In this document: positions 35,573 to 44,818 of the stretch, one piece after another
How the letters are laid out: every line of letters starts with the position of its first letter
How positions within the stretch are numbered: position 1 is the first letter of the stretch
Assembly: GCF_003859795.1 (NCBI RefSeq)
Contig: NZ_RQYI01000014.1
Span: 1 to 54,109, forward strand
Direction of reading: 5' to 3'
DNA: 54,109 bases
From: Alloprevotella sp. OH1205_COT-284
Lineage (GTDB): Bacteria > Bacteroidota > Bacteroidia > Bacteroidales > Bacteroidaceae
The notes under the pieces: model-generated
Seen by the model: the letters and a program-made list of their open reading frames with translations, nothing else
Databases searched by the model: none
Told to the model about the DNA's origin: nothing
Program-made: the position numbers and the translations under genes

Positions 35573-37708
35573 ATGAAAGCCAAACATATCCTCTTGGCAG
35601 CCGTAGCTTTGCTGCCCGGAATAAACCATGCACAAAGCATCGATTTCGAAACGCAGACTTGGACAGGAATCGGGGTATATGACACTTGGGAGCAATCTCC
35701 TTTCCGCGAGAAATTGCTCAAAGGCAACGTGGCCGTTATCAACAACCCTACAAAAACGGAAATCGATCCCATTACCAAAAAGAATGTCAATATCTCCGAT
35801 AAGGTCTTGGCCGTTCAGCGTTCACGCTATGGTTCCAACACTTTCGGTGCGCGTATTGATTTGAAAGAAACCTTTGAGCTGACGCCCACCACCCAATATG
35901 TCCACGTTTGGATTCATCGTCCCAAGAAGGGCAGGGTGATGGTTGTCGGTCTTGGAAAACGAAAAGACAGAGCCGGACAAAGTTCCGAAACGGAACAGTT
36001 TTGGGCAATGTCTACGAGCGCAATCGAAGGTGGAAGTTGGAAAGAAGTCGTGTTGCCTTTCAGAGGAAACGGAGGTATCGACATTCACAGTCTGGTCGTT
36101 GTGCCCGATTGCGAAAGCCCGCACAACCTCCAAGAAGACTTCATTGCCTATATCGACAACGTCAGTGTCAGTCTGAGCCCCACGCCCCAACTGGTCAATG
36201 ACTACTACTACATTAATTTCGACAAAAAACAAACCCACGTCAGAAACGACCGTTATATCGAAGGGGTGAGCCTGACCACTCCTGACGGAAAACAGGAGGC
36301 AGGCATCTCCGATACCAAAAAGATCTACACGGAAGTCCAAAAAACTTTCCCCGTAAAAGCCGGTCAGAAAGTTACTGCCGCAGTGAAGTATAAAGGCAGT
36401 TGGATGCACGCTTATTGCTATCTTGATGCCGACAACGACGGCTTGTTCACGGAGAATAACCCCAAAGAATTGTTGTCTTATTCTTATCTTTCCGACAATC
36501 CCTCTAATCCCACGGTCGGAAAGAACAGTGCGGGGCAGGTTATTTCGGGAAATGCCCGAAACACTCTCGCCATGCCGGAATTCACCATTCCCGAAAATCT
36601 CACTCCCGGCTACTATCGTTTGCGCTACAAGGTGGACTGGGATAATGCCGATCCTGCCGGAGAAGTCAAGTCGGAAAACAACTTGCTGAAAAACGGCGGC
36701 GGATTTGTAGACGTCAGACTCAACGTACACACCGATGAAGTCACGGTCAATGATGCCAACCGCAACGGATATGTATCGGATGCCGAGGGCAATCGTCTTG
36801 TCAGCATGAAAGTGCCTTTCGGCAAAGCCTTCAAGATCAAGATGAATCCTGAAAACGGTTTTGAATACTCCGGCATCATCGTCAAATACGGCTACAACCT
36901 CTCCGGCGACAGCATTGTCAAAGGCAACGTGCAGTGGGAGAAAGTGCGTATTTCCAGAAGTAAATTCAATGAAGATGATCACACTTTTGTCATTCCCGGA
37001 AAATACATGGAGGGCAATGTTGAGATCGAAGGCTTGTTTATTGAGAAAGGAACGTATACTCCCGCAGCCACTCGCTATGAAACCACCAAGATCATAGACG
37101 GCCAATTCTCCAAGGATACTCCGTGGTACACCTTGCAAATCGGTAAGGAGGGTTATGTCCTTTCGGAAAATCAAACTAAGCCCATCGTGCTCAACAGAAC
37201 GCAAATAGATACCGATAACGCGGCTCAACTTTGGTGTTTCGTTGGCGATGAGGCGGAAGGTTATCGGATTTACAACTGCAAGGCCGGAGCCGGAAAAGTT
37301 TTGGCAGCTCCCGTCACCATGAAGGGCAATAAAGGAGGAGAGTCCTATCCGGTTATGCACTCCACAGACGAAGTGCCCAACGATTATATTGACGTGTGGA
37401 TGTTTCAAGACTCCGAAGATTTGGGAACGGGAAGCAACTACGCCTATCTTTATCAGAAAGGGTATCCTGCTCACAAAATCAACAATCGTGACAAGAAACT
37501 CGCCTTTTGGAGCGGCGGAGCGGATGCCGGTTCTACGCTCACCGTCACTTTTGCCCGAAAAACCTCTCCTACGGCCATAGCGAATATCTCGGCACAACAT
37601 TCCGCTGCCGACGCCACAATCTATAATCTCGACGGGCGTCCTGCCGCTCCCTTGTATCAAGGAGTGTGTGTTAAGGACGGAAAGAAATTATTGAAATCGC
37701 GCCGATAA
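35573..37708 (+). CDS. Secreted multidomain protein, GEVED-like, unknown function
   Basis: 711 residues. A signal peptide (1-20, INHAQ) is followed by a concanavalin-like beta region (about 21-200: YVHVWIHRPKKGRVMVVGLG, YIDNVSVSLSP), then a GEVED-type domain (about 250-380: YCYLDADNDGLFTENN; YYRLRYKVDW), a region with an InlB-like feel (about 385-490) and a region with ricin-like features (about 500-660: LWCFVGDEAEGYRIYNCKAGAGKVLA). It ends in YNLDGRPAAPL...VKDGKKLLKS, the same exported-protein ending as the M60 peptidase. Functions as a surface glycan-binding or scaffold partner of the fucosidase are inferred from co-transcription; no catalytic residues are recognised. Confidence 0.7.
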   Translation: MKAKHILLAAVALLPGINHAQSIDFETQTWTGIGVYDTWEQSPFREKLLKGNVAVINNPTKTEIDPITKKNVNISDKVLAVQRSRYGSNTFGARIDLKETFELTPTTQYVHVWIHRPKKGRVMVVGLGKRKDRAGQSSETEQFWAMSTSAIEGGSWKEVVLPFRGNGGIDIHSLVVVPDCESPHNLQEDFIAYIDNVSVSLSPTPQLVNDYYYINFDKKQTHVRNDRYIEGVSLTTPDGKQEAGISDTKKIYTEVQKTFPVKAGQKVTAAVKYKGSWMHAYCYLDADNDGLFTENNPKELLSYSYLSDNPSNPTVGKNSAGQVISGNARNTLAMPEFTIPENLTPGYYRLRYKVDWDNADPAGEVKSENNLLKNGGGFVDVRLNVHTDEVTVNDANRNGYVSDAEGNRLVSMKVPFGKAFKIKMNPENGFEYSGIIVKYGYNLSGDSIVKGNVQWEKVRISRSKFNEDDHTFVIPGKYMEGNVEIEGLFIEKGTYTPAATRYETTKIIDGQFSKDTPWYTLQIGKEGYVLSENQTKPIVLNRTQIDTDNAAQLWCFVGDEAEGYRIYNCKAGAGKVLAAPVTMKGNKGGESYPVMHSTDEVPNDYIDVWMFQDSEDLGTGSNYAYLYQKGYPAHKINNRDKKLAFWSGGADAGSTLTVTFARKTSPTAIANISAQHSAADATIYNLDGRPAAPLYQGVCVKDGKKLLKSRR

Positions 37709-37743
37709 AAAGGCACTCTCTCTCCTTGGTTTGAGAGAACAAA

Positions 37744-37804
37744 CAAACTCCGAATTCTCGATTGGCGGTAAGCATACGCTCCGACAAACGGAATTCGGAG
37801 TTTG
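37744..37804 (+). terminator. Inverted repeat after the fucosidase operon
   Basis: CAAACTCCGAATTC (37744-37757) pairs perfectly with GAATTCGGAGTTTG (37791-37804) around a 33-base loop, 36 bases after the stop. No strong T run, so termination is likely but not certain. Confidence 0.6.
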
Positions 37805-37950
37805 TTGTGTTTGGCGGAGAACAAGAATGAAACCTTTGCAAACGTTTCATTCCGTTTTTGACGGTAAAGGGCATCCATACATTGGAAAAGACCTTTTAGA
37901 CGATTACGAAAATCCAAATCACCGGGAGGAGGCTAATGAAGGGTTGGCGC

Positions 37951-38423
37951 AATTTAGGTCAGTGATAGATTTTTCTACTCGTTACTCCGTTTATTCTACT
38001 CCTTGGGTAAGATGCGTTCCAATGTATGAAAGTATATCCCGACAAACCGAAGAGGAGATGAGGCCTTTTCGTGAAAAAGCAACTTCCCCCCCCTTACAAG
38101 GACTTTTTCTTCTTTTTATCTACATTTTCTACACTTTCTCTATTAAAATGCAGATATATAGGTTGTTGCGAATGTAGATAATACGGGGAATTATCTACAT
38201 TCGTCATTACAACCTACACGCCGTATCGGGAAGGCGTGCAGATGTCCGCTCCCCCTGATCATGTAGGCAGTGTAGGTTTTGGGAAAATTTGTCTACATTC
38301 ATTTTTATCTGTGTATCATGGACTTAACCGCTTCCTGTGTATGTTGTCAAATCGTCATGTACACTTACATGTCGCTGAAATTCAACAATATGAAGGGCAT
38401 AGTGTATGTTTTTCGACGTTTTT
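37951..38423 (+). repeat. Dispersed intergenic repeat, family A, copy 2
   Basis: Collinear with 53492-53963 and with the reverse complement of 6189-6660. It contains a perfect 13-bp stem GAATGTAGATAAT / ATTATCTACATTC (38170-38182 with 38190-38202). Weaker likeness to the third copy reaches further upstream to about 37860. Upstream of the copy, bases 37805-37950 hold no supported gene. Confidence 0.88.
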
Positions 38424-38642
38424 ACGAAAAGAATCTTGGGAAAGCCCGCATAACGGGCAATCCTGCCCCCTAAAAACATTTGATAGTAGCCAAAGGTGCG
38501 TTCGAGTACATTACTGGGAAAATAAGGGGCGGATTTGCAGCGGTTTCGGAATGTGTCGCGCTTCGCTTTTTAATCTTTCTCTTTGTCTTCCTTCGGAGAT
38601 GCCGTACGGTCTTTGGGGACGTTTTCGCACGAACACGTTCGT

Positions 38643-40754
38643 TTAGGCATAGGAGTGCAGGCCGCCGAGCAGGAAGTTTACTCCGAAATAAGTCATGACG
38701 ACGCAGAGAAAAGCCAATGCCATGAACCAGTGGAACACACGAGGGCGGCGAAAGACAGGGAGCGAAACGGTGTGAAGAGCGAAGGAATAGATGAGCATCG
38801 TGATGAGTGCCCACACTTCTTTCGGATCCCAGCCCCAATAGCGACCCCATGAAATGTTTGCCCACACCGCTCCCACAAAAATGCCGCCGGCCAACAGAAA
38901 AACGGCCGGGTGGAGCAGAAGACGGTTGAGGGTGGAGAGCTGCGACACTTGGGCGGCGTTGTCGCCTCGGAGAAGCCAAAGGGCATAAAGGCTGTTCAGG
39001 CACATGAAAGCGAAAAGAGCATAAGACAACATGACGATCGTGACGTGAAGACATAGCAGAGGAGAAGAAAGCACCGGCATGAGAGGAGTGATTTGCGGAT
39101 TCATGTCAGACAGATGCGCCACGAGCAATGAGAAACCGGCCAACAGAAAACCAAAGGGAACGGCAAAGGGAAAACGGCGCATCAGCAGCGCACTCAAAGA
39201 GAGCGAGCACAAAGACATGAAGAGCATCGTTTCAAAACCGTTGCTCATCGGGATAAAACCGCCGATATACCACCGAATACAAAATGCAATTGCCAATAAC
39301 AGGAGCGACAGAAAGAGGGCGGTGCGAAATGCGAGTTGCAAGCGACGAGAGCGAACCCTCATGGTCAATGCAAAAAAGGCGATGATGCCCAGCAGCAGAT
39401 TGCCCATGAAAGCTACACGAACAATGGGCAGGCGGTTGTAGATGATTTCGAGTCGGACACGTCGGGGAGAAAGGCGTGCGTGGGTGTCTTCGGGCGATAG
39501 AGGGCGTATCAGCGTTCCCTTGTGCAGCATGAGGATGAGGCCGACTTTTTCGTCCGTTTCGTGAATGGCACGCGTCAGAGCGGAATTGTTGTTGTCGGCT
39601 TGGAGTAGTCGTTGAAGTCGATACTCGTTGCCTGTGTAGAGCTGTCCGAGGGCGGCATATTCTCCGCTCACGCCCAGTCGTCGGCGCAGTTCTCCGTGTT
39701 TGATTTTTATTATCGGGACGTCGTTCCATGCCTCCGGATAGGAGAGCCACGACAGCAGCACCTGTTCCGAAGTCAATCCCCGAAATGTGGCTCGGCCGTA
39801 TAGTTTTTTGACGAAATCCGTGGCCAGTGTGTTGAGCGGGCAGACGCGGTTGTTGTAGACAATTTGCCGACGACCGACGCTGTCGGCAAATGTTCGTCGG
39901 AGTGTCGGCAAAGAGGTATGAGTGGGGGATTGAGTGGAGGAAAGAACGGAAAGGGCGGAATGAGCAGAATGACTGAAATGAACGGCAAGGTGGGAAAGGT
40001 TGGATTGATTGGAATGAGCCGGGGCAGCGTATGGAATAAGCAATCCGGCCGACACGCTTGCCGTCCAAGCCGACCGGCGCAGTGCCGGATGGCGCAGCAA
40101 ACGACGGAAAGTGCCGTTGCGAACCGACAAAGAAGCTGACATCGAGAGCAGAAGCATCAAGTAGCCGGAGTAGGTGAGGGCGATGCCGTAGGGGTCGTGA
40201 TTAATGGAGAGCGTGGTACCCGAAAAGTCGTCGTCGAAAGAAGATTGGTAAAAACGATAGTTGTCGCGTTTGAAGATGCAATTCATCGAAACGGTATGTT
40301 CTTTTCCGTCTGCAAAAAGAGTGCTGACGTAGTCGGACGGAGCGGAAGTGCCGGGATAGTGTTGCACTTCAAAACGGTGCAGGGTCAATTCAAAAGGCAA
40401 CTCTCGCACCTCGCCGTTGTCGGTGAGAAAGAACCGGGCGGGTGTGCCTTTTCGCAAGTGAATGCTGCCATTGACGGCGGTGAGTGCCGTGGTGAGTGCT
40501 CCGCAGAGAATGAACAAAAATGAAAGATGCAACGCGAACACTGTCGGTTTTCGCCACAAGCGGCGACGCACGAGCAGCACAATGCCCGAAACCGATATGA
40601 ATGCCCATAAAATACGAAAAGCCCACGAGCCGTAGATATGCGCGTAGGCGGTGGAACTGCCGTGAAAGTGTTCGACGACGGTGGCGGTCATCAACACCGA
40701 TGTCATGACGAACAGCAGCAGAAACGGAAGTTTAGAAATCGCGGAAGTTTTCAT
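38643..40754 (-). CDS. Fused ResB/CcsA cytochrome c assembly protein (System II)
   Basis: 703 residues from ATG 40754 (MKTSAISKLPFLLLF), the first hydrophobic helix; the longer frame upstream lies in the Rid gene. The N-terminal half is ResB-like: membrane helices, a periplasmic domain (about 100-190) and a Ser/His-rich low-complexity stretch (about 245-290). The C-terminal half is CcsA-like with the haem-handling WWD motif WGRYWGWDPKE (636-646). It carries haem across the membrane and attaches it to CxxCH apocytochromes. In Bacteroides such genes accompany nrfHA nitrite reductase, which is not in this window. It overlaps the Rid gene by 23 bases. Confidence 0.9.
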   Translation of the reverse strand: MKTSAISKLPFLLLFVMTSVLMTATVVEHFHGSSTAYAHIYGSWAFRILWAFISVSGIVLLVRRRLWRKPTVFALHLSFLFILCGALTTALTAVNGSIHLRKGTPARFFLTDNGEVRELPFELTLHRFEVQHYPGTSAPSDYVSTLFADGKEHTVSMNCIFKRDNYRFYQSSFDDDFSGTTLSINHDPYGIALTYSGYLMLLLSMSASLSVRNGTFRRLLRHPALRRSAWTASVSAGLLIPYAAPAHSNQSNLSHLAVHFSHSAHSALSVLSSTQSPTHTSLPTLRRTFADSVGRRQIVYNNRVCPLNTLATDFVKKLYGRATFRGLTSEQVLLSWLSYPEAWNDVPIIKIKHGELRRRLGVSGEYAALGQLYTGNEYRLQRLLQADNNNSALTRAIHETDEKVGLILMLHKGTLIRPLSPEDTHARLSPRRVRLEIIYNRLPIVRVAFMGNLLLGIIAFFALTMRVRSRRLQLAFRTALFLSLLLLAIAFCIRWYIGGFIPMSNGFETMLFMSLCSLSLSALLMRRFPFAVPFGFLLAGFSLLVAHLSDMNPQITPLMPVLSSPLLCLHVTIVMLSYALFAFMCLNSLYALWLLRGDNAAQVSQLSTLNRLLLHPAVFLLAGGIFVGAVWANISWGRYWGWDPKEVWALITMLIYSFALHTVSLPVFRRPRVFHWFMALAFLCVVMTYFGVNFLLGGLHSYA

Positions 40755-41877
40755 GACGACGAGGGGCAGCGGTGATACATTCCATTTCGATGAGCCACTC
40801 CGGCCGACAGACGGGAGCAAGGGTGATGAGGGTAGGAATGTGGGGGAAGCGTTTGGCGAAAAGGTCGCGCACCGTGGCATAGTCGGCCATGTCGCGGAGA
40901 TAGACGATGATTTGCATCGCATGCTGCCCGATAGTCATGTCGGCCTCTTTGAGCAGGGCTTCCACGTTTTCCCACATGCGGTGCGTTTGCCTCTCGATGT
41001 CGCCCACGTGTACCACCTTCCCTTTGTTGTCAATGGAAGCAGTTCCGCTGATGAAAGCATGGGCGCGGTCGCCGTATTCGATGACCGTTCCGCGTTCGAA
41101 AGTCACTCCGTATTCTATCGTCGGATTGAGATGCGTGAGGGCGTGGAGGTGGCGTTGCTGTTGGGGAGAAAAGCCGGTGAGCGCGTAGGTGTCGAGATAT
41201 ACGATTGAGCGTCTGTCGGCAGGCAGGCCGCCGATGCCCGTCGAAGCAATGTAGTGTGTGTCGGGGGTGAGGCCTTGTTGCAGGAAGTTGTCAAGGCGGG
41301 CTTTCACCAGTCCGGCGTATTGGGTATCTACATCGCGCACGAAAAACCATGTGCGCACGCAATGTTCGGCAATGGTGGCGTCTTGTTGTCGCAAGAACGT
41401 TTCGTAGCTGTTGAGCACCTGTTCGGTTTGTTCGGCCGAATTTCCGGAGGTAGCGTGCAGTCCGGCATGCCAAATATGCCGATAGCCGTTGTGCTCGACA
41501 AAAGTCGTGCCTGCCGCCTTGCCTTTCACTTGGGGGCCGGTTTGAAGATAAAACCAGGCGGCCACTTTGCTGCCGTCGAGCGGCGGTTGCTGAATGACGG
41601 AAACCGCCCCGCTCTCCGAGGGTTGCATGAGAGGGGCTTGATTGGCGGCATCGCTGAGGAAGTAGCGTTTGAAAACCACGGAAGCATCTCGAAAGAGAGG
41701 ACGTTGCAGCAACGCCTCTTTCGCAGCGGACAAGCGTGCCCATTGGTGGTCAAAATGCTCTCCGCGTGGGGCAACGTGGAGCATCATGTGGTGTTCGACC
41801 ACGCCGCCTGCCGGGGCGAAAGTGGAGATTTCGACCGTTACGCCGAGGTTGTCGTACTGAATTTTGTCAAAGGTCAT
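40732..41877 (-). CDS. Rid/YjgF-fold protein, chorismatase-like architecture
   Basis: 381 residues from ATG 41877 (MTFDKIQYDNLGVTVEISTF); ATGs further up (41961, 42066) extend into sequence of unlikely protein character. The C-terminal 120 residues (HAFISGTASIDNKGKVVHVGDIERQTHRMWENVEALL and the following IVYLRD) are a Rid domain. The N-terminal two thirds recall the FkbO/Hyg5 chorismatase group, which share that trimeric fold. A reaction cannot be assigned. Its 3' end overlaps the start of the ResB/CcsA gene, so both are made together, linking it to cytochrome c or respiratory maturation by context. Confidence 0.75.
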   Translation of the reverse strand: MTFDKIQYDNLGVTVEISTFAPAGGVVEHHMMLHVAPRGEHFDHQWARLSAAKEALLQRPLFRDASVVFKRYFLSDAANQAPLMQPSESGAVSVIQQPPLDGSKVAAWFYLQTGPQVKGKAAGTTFVEHNGYRHIWHAGLHATSGNSAEQTEQVLNSYETFLRQQDATIAEHCVRTWFFVRDVDTQYAGLVKARLDNFLQQGLTPDTHYIASTGIGGLPADRRSIVYLDTYALTGFSPQQQRHLHALTHLNPTIEYGVTFERGTVIEYGDRAHAFISGTASIDNKGKVVHVGDIERQTHRMWENVEALLKEADMTIGQHAMQIIVYLRDMADYATVRDLFAKRFPHIPTLITLAPVCRPEWLIEMECITAAPRRHENFRDF

Positions 41878-42083
41878 GGTCGTGCATACGAATATAAGGT
41901 CGTGCCGAACCGAAAGGCCGTGCCCGACTCTTAGGGGGGTATCTTGCGGGAAGCAAGACATAATATTTTGAAGCACCGTTGTCAAGGCGATGACTGTGCA
42001 AGGTGCGGATATTTCAGATCGTTTTCGTTGTTGTTTGTTCGCGGTGTCGCACGCCGCTGCTGCCAATCTTGGCTATTGGGTGA

Positions 42084-42091
42084 CAAAGTTA
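42084..42091 (-). promoter_or_regulatory. Candidate -7 box of the rid-ccsA unit
   Basis: Reads TAACTTTG on the minus strand, about 207 bases upstream of the chosen start. No clear -33 element. Confidence 0.45.
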
Positions 42092-42291
42092 ATGAATTTC
42101 TTGCTCATAGCCGTCGTTCGAGGCGTGAGAATAAAGATAGCACTTGCAGATGCGCATTCTTCTTTTTTGCTTTGCCATAACTACTTTTGGGTAGTTTTGA
42201 GTGGGCAAAAGGTTGCTTTTCAAGTAGGGGAAAGTGTATTTTTAAGAGAAAATACCCACGTGTGGTGATATTTCGGAATGAGAATAAATTG

Positions 42292-42299
42292 TAACTTTG
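42292..42299 (+). promoter_or_regulatory. -7 box of the hemerythrin-LuxR gene
   Basis: TAACTTTG, with the -33-like TTTCGG about 18 bases upstream. Leader of about 110 bases. Confidence 0.55.
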
Positions 42300-42416
42300 C
42301 AGTCAGTAGTTCTTTGCTCGCTCCGATTGTTGCCTGATTGTGCCTGTTTTCGAGTAAGAAACTCCGGTTAAATGTGCGCAGAATTTTATGCTGTGCCCCT
42401 TCTGCCTATGATGAAT

Positions 42417-43373
42417 ATGTCCGTCAGCTATACCGAATATGACAAGATCAGCGATGTCATTTCGTCCCAGCCCTCTCTGCTTCAAATGATTTGCCGTTTC
42501 GGCATCCAATTGGGAGTCGGAGATAAAACCGTCCGCGAAGTTTGTGAGGCGGCCAATGTGGATACCACTACTTTCTTAGCCGTGGCCAATGTGATGAAAC
42601 AAGGCATGGCCGTTGCCCCTTTCTATGTGGAAAAGATCGATATGACCACCATGGTCAAACATCTCAAAGTGGCGCATGAGTTTTTTCTCGATTTCCAGTT
42701 GTTGCACATTCGTCGTAAGCTCCTTGAAGCCATAGATTGTTCGAGGCAAAACGAAGTGGCTTTTCTGATACTCAAATTCTATGACGAATACATGAGCGAG
42801 GTGCGCAAGCACATGGAATATGAGAACCGCCGCATTTTTGTGCATGTCGAGCGGCTCATTGCCGGCGAGAATGTCACCGACTTCCGCATCAAGCAGTATT
42901 CAAAAAGTCACGACGGCATGGATCGGAAGTTGCAGGAGCTCAAAAACATCATCATTAAATACTACACCCCTTCCGAGGGCACGTCGTCCGATTTGCTCTG
43001 CAATGTGCTGTTCAGCATCTACAACTGCGAGGCCGATTTGCGTGCGCATTGCGAAATGGAGGATGCCTTGTTTTTCCCTGCCGTGGAGTTGCTCGAAGAA
43101 AAAGTGGCCGCTCAAGCCATCGAGCAAGGTGTCGTCGCCAAGTCCGATCCGCCTCAGGAGAGCCTTTCGGATCGCGAGAAAGAGATTGTTTCCTGCATCG
43201 TGCGAGGCATGACCAACAAGGAGGTGGCCGCCAATCTTTATATCTCCATTAACACTGTGCTCACTCATCGCAAAAACATCTCCCGGAAGCTCGACATCCA
43301 TTCCGTCAGCGGGCTGACCATTTATGCGATTGTCAACGGTATTGTCAAATTGGATGAAATCACCTTGCAATAG
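42417..43373 (+). CDS. Hemerythrin-domain LuxR-type transcriptional regulator
   Basis: 318 residues from ATG 42417 (MSVSYTEYDK), chosen by the usual start of homologues; ATGs at 42372 and 42408 are in frame. An N-terminal part (20-58: FGIQLGVGDKTVREVCEAANVDTTTFLAV) resembles the ScdA_N/DUF542 segment of RIC iron-sulphur repair proteins. A hemerythrin-like four-helix bundle (about 75-235) offers H82, H87, H97, H132, H165 and H211 with acidic partners for a di-iron site. A LuxR/GerE helix-turn-helix ends the protein (about 249-310: LSDREKEIVSCIVRGMTNKEVAANLYIS). The order suggests a sensor of O2, NO or redox state. Divergent from rid-ccsA. Confidence 0.88.
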   Translation: MSVSYTEYDKISDVISSQPSLLQMICRFGIQLGVGDKTVREVCEAANVDTTTFLAVANVMKQGMAVAPFYVEKIDMTTMVKHLKVAHEFFLDFQLLHIRRKLLEAIDCSRQNEVAFLILKFYDEYMSEVRKHMEYENRRIFVHVERLIAGENVTDFRIKQYSKSHDGMDRKLQELKNIIIKYYTPSEGTSSDLLCNVLFSIYNCEADLRAHCEMEDALFFPAVELLEEKVAAQAIEQGVVAKSDPPQESLSDREKEIVSCIVRGMTNKEVAANLYISINTVLTHRKNISRKLDIHSVSGLTIYAIVNGIVKLDEITLQ

Positions 43374-43407
43374 AGGGGAGGGGAACACAGACTTATTGCT
43401 CATTCTG

Positions 43408-43440
43408 CCGCAATCTCCGTTTCGAGGTTGCGGTTTTTTT
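43408..43440 (+). terminator. Terminator after the hemerythrin-LuxR gene
   Basis: CCGCAA (43408-43413) pairs with TTGCGG (43428-43433) around a 14-base loop, followed by seven T. Confidence 0.85.
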
Positions 43441-43571
43441 GATGCGTTTGGTGTCGGATTTTTCCGAAAGAAGGCCGTGGAACGTGTGGACCTTCCATAA
43501 AATCAATACATCGACATCACCGTTCGTCGCAGAAAAATCTCAGAAAAGTTTTCTTTTTTCCCCATATATAT

Positions 43572-43876
43572 TACCTTTGCAGGCAGAAAATAATGCCGAT
43601 TTGAAAAAGATCGGAAAAACATTGTCGAAAATCGGCGAAAGGGCATATACCCGGTGAGGGAAATGTTTGAAAATCATCACTTCGAGGTATTGTTTCAGAG
43701 GGGAATAGTAGCGAACTTTGCCTGAATGAAAATCGAAGTCCTCCCCGAAGCCCGATTTTCTGTGTCGGACATCTGTTTTTTGAAGACAGATCGAGAGCGA
43801 AACGTCATTCAAGCGTTGCAGGTGTACCGTCTTTCAAATTTCGTTTTTTCTTATTGATTTATAAACAGAAACCACC
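43572..43876 (+). promoter_or_regulatory. Candidate promoter and long leader of zupT
   Basis: TACCTTTG (43572-43579) is the only consensus -7 box in the 500-base gap and predicts a leader of nearly 290 bases. Within it are the hairpins GAAAATCG..CGATTTTC (about 43727-43761) and ATCTGT..ACAGAT (about 43769-43786). A weaker promoter-like GAACTTTG near 43713 would shorten the leader. No known riboswitch class was recognised. Confidence 0.4.
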
Positions 43877-44692
43877 ATGTCTCACGACGTCCTCATAGCC
43901 TTTTTACTGACCCTTTCTGCCGGTTTTTCAACCGGCATCGGGAGCGCGATCGCCTTTTTTGCCAAACGAACGAACACCACCTTTCTTGCCGTGTCATTGG
44001 GTTTTTCGGCAGGAGTGATGATCTACGTTTCGTTTGTTGAGTTGTTTGCCTCCTCTGTCGATTCGCTCACCGCATTGCACGGCCGTTCAAACGGCACGCT
44101 CTATGCCGTGTTGTCTTTTTTCGGAGGGATATTTCTCACTTTGCTCATTGACCAATTGGTGCCCGACTATGGCAACCCCCACGAAATCCATGGTGTGGAA
44201 GAAATGGAAGGAGTGGTCCGTCCCAAGTCCAATCTTCGTCCCGATCTCATGCGCGTGGGGCTGACCACGGCCTTGGTGTTGGGCATTCACAACTTTCCCG
44301 AAGGCATGGTCACCTTTTTGGCCGGTCTTCAAGATGTGAGCATTGCCGTTCCCATTGCCTTGGCCATTGCTCTCCACAACATTCCCGAAGGCATCTCCGT
44401 TTCGGTGCCTATCTATTACGCCACCGGCAGCCGTAAACGAGCCTTTTGGCTTTCGTTTCTCTCCGGTCTGGCCGAACCTTTCGGGGCAATCATCGGCTAT
44501 TTGGTGTTAGCCCCCTATTTGAACGACAACGTGTTTGGCATCATCTTCGGCGTCATTGCCGGCATCATGGTCTTCATCTCGCTCGACGAGTTGCTGCCCT
44601 CTGCCGAAAAATACGGAAAACACCACCAAGCCGTTTTCGGGCTGACGGCCGGCATGGCAGTGATGGCGTTCAGTTTGCTGCTTTTGGGATAG
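43877..44692 (+). CDS. zupT: Zinc transporter ZupT (ZIP family)
   Basis: 271-residue inner-membrane importer of Zn2+ and other divalent metals. Eight hydrophobic segments are visible. The metal path is marked by H138-N-F-P-E142 in helix 4 and H167-N-I-P-E171 in helix 5, as in all GufA/ZupT proteins. The cytoplasmic loop (about 95-125) holds a few His/Glu (PHEIHGVEEMEG), a possible metal-sensing segment. Single-gene unit with a terminator at 44728-44763. Confidence 0.95.
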   Translation: MSHDVLIAFLLTLSAGFSTGIGSAIAFFAKRTNTTFLAVSLGFSAGVMIYVSFVELFASSVDSLTALHGRSNGTLYAVLSFFGGIFLTLLIDQLVPDYGNPHEIHGVEEMEGVVRPKSNLRPDLMRVGLTTALVLGIHNFPEGMVTFLAGLQDVSIAVPIALAIALHNIPEGISVSVPIYYATGSRKRAFWLSFLSGLAEPFGAIIGYLVLAPYLNDNVFGIIFGVIAGIMVFISLDELLPSAEKYGKHHQAVFGLTAGMAVMAFSLLLLG

Positions 44693-44727
44693 TCTGCGAG
44701 CCGTTTTTCCAAAGCCGATTTCCACTT

Positions 44728-44763
44728 CCCCGAATGGTCGCCGCCGATCGTTCGGGGTTTTTC
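44728..44763 (+). terminator. Terminator after zupT
   Basis: CCCCGAA (44728-44734) pairs with TTCGGGG (44751-44757) with an inner GGTCG/CGATC helix, followed by TTTTT. Confidence 0.85.
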
Positions 44764-44818
44764 TCCGCCCTCCCTCTTCGAACTCGTCGTTTCCCGTTGA
44801 GTGTCCGCATGCCGGTGT

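Larger units (their letters stand above)
41878..42416. other. Divergent control region between rid-ccsA and the hemerythrin regulator
   Basis: Two consensus -7 boxes point outward: TAACTTTG on + (42292-42299) and TAACTTTG on - (42084-42091). The minus transcript would carry a leader of about 200 bases, with a run of seven C at its middle. No gene is supported in the interval. Confidence 0.55.

Noticed and set aside
37731-38177. 148-residue plus frame
   Set aside because: Runs into family A repeat, and the corresponding frame is broken in copy 3; kept only as a possible coding trace.
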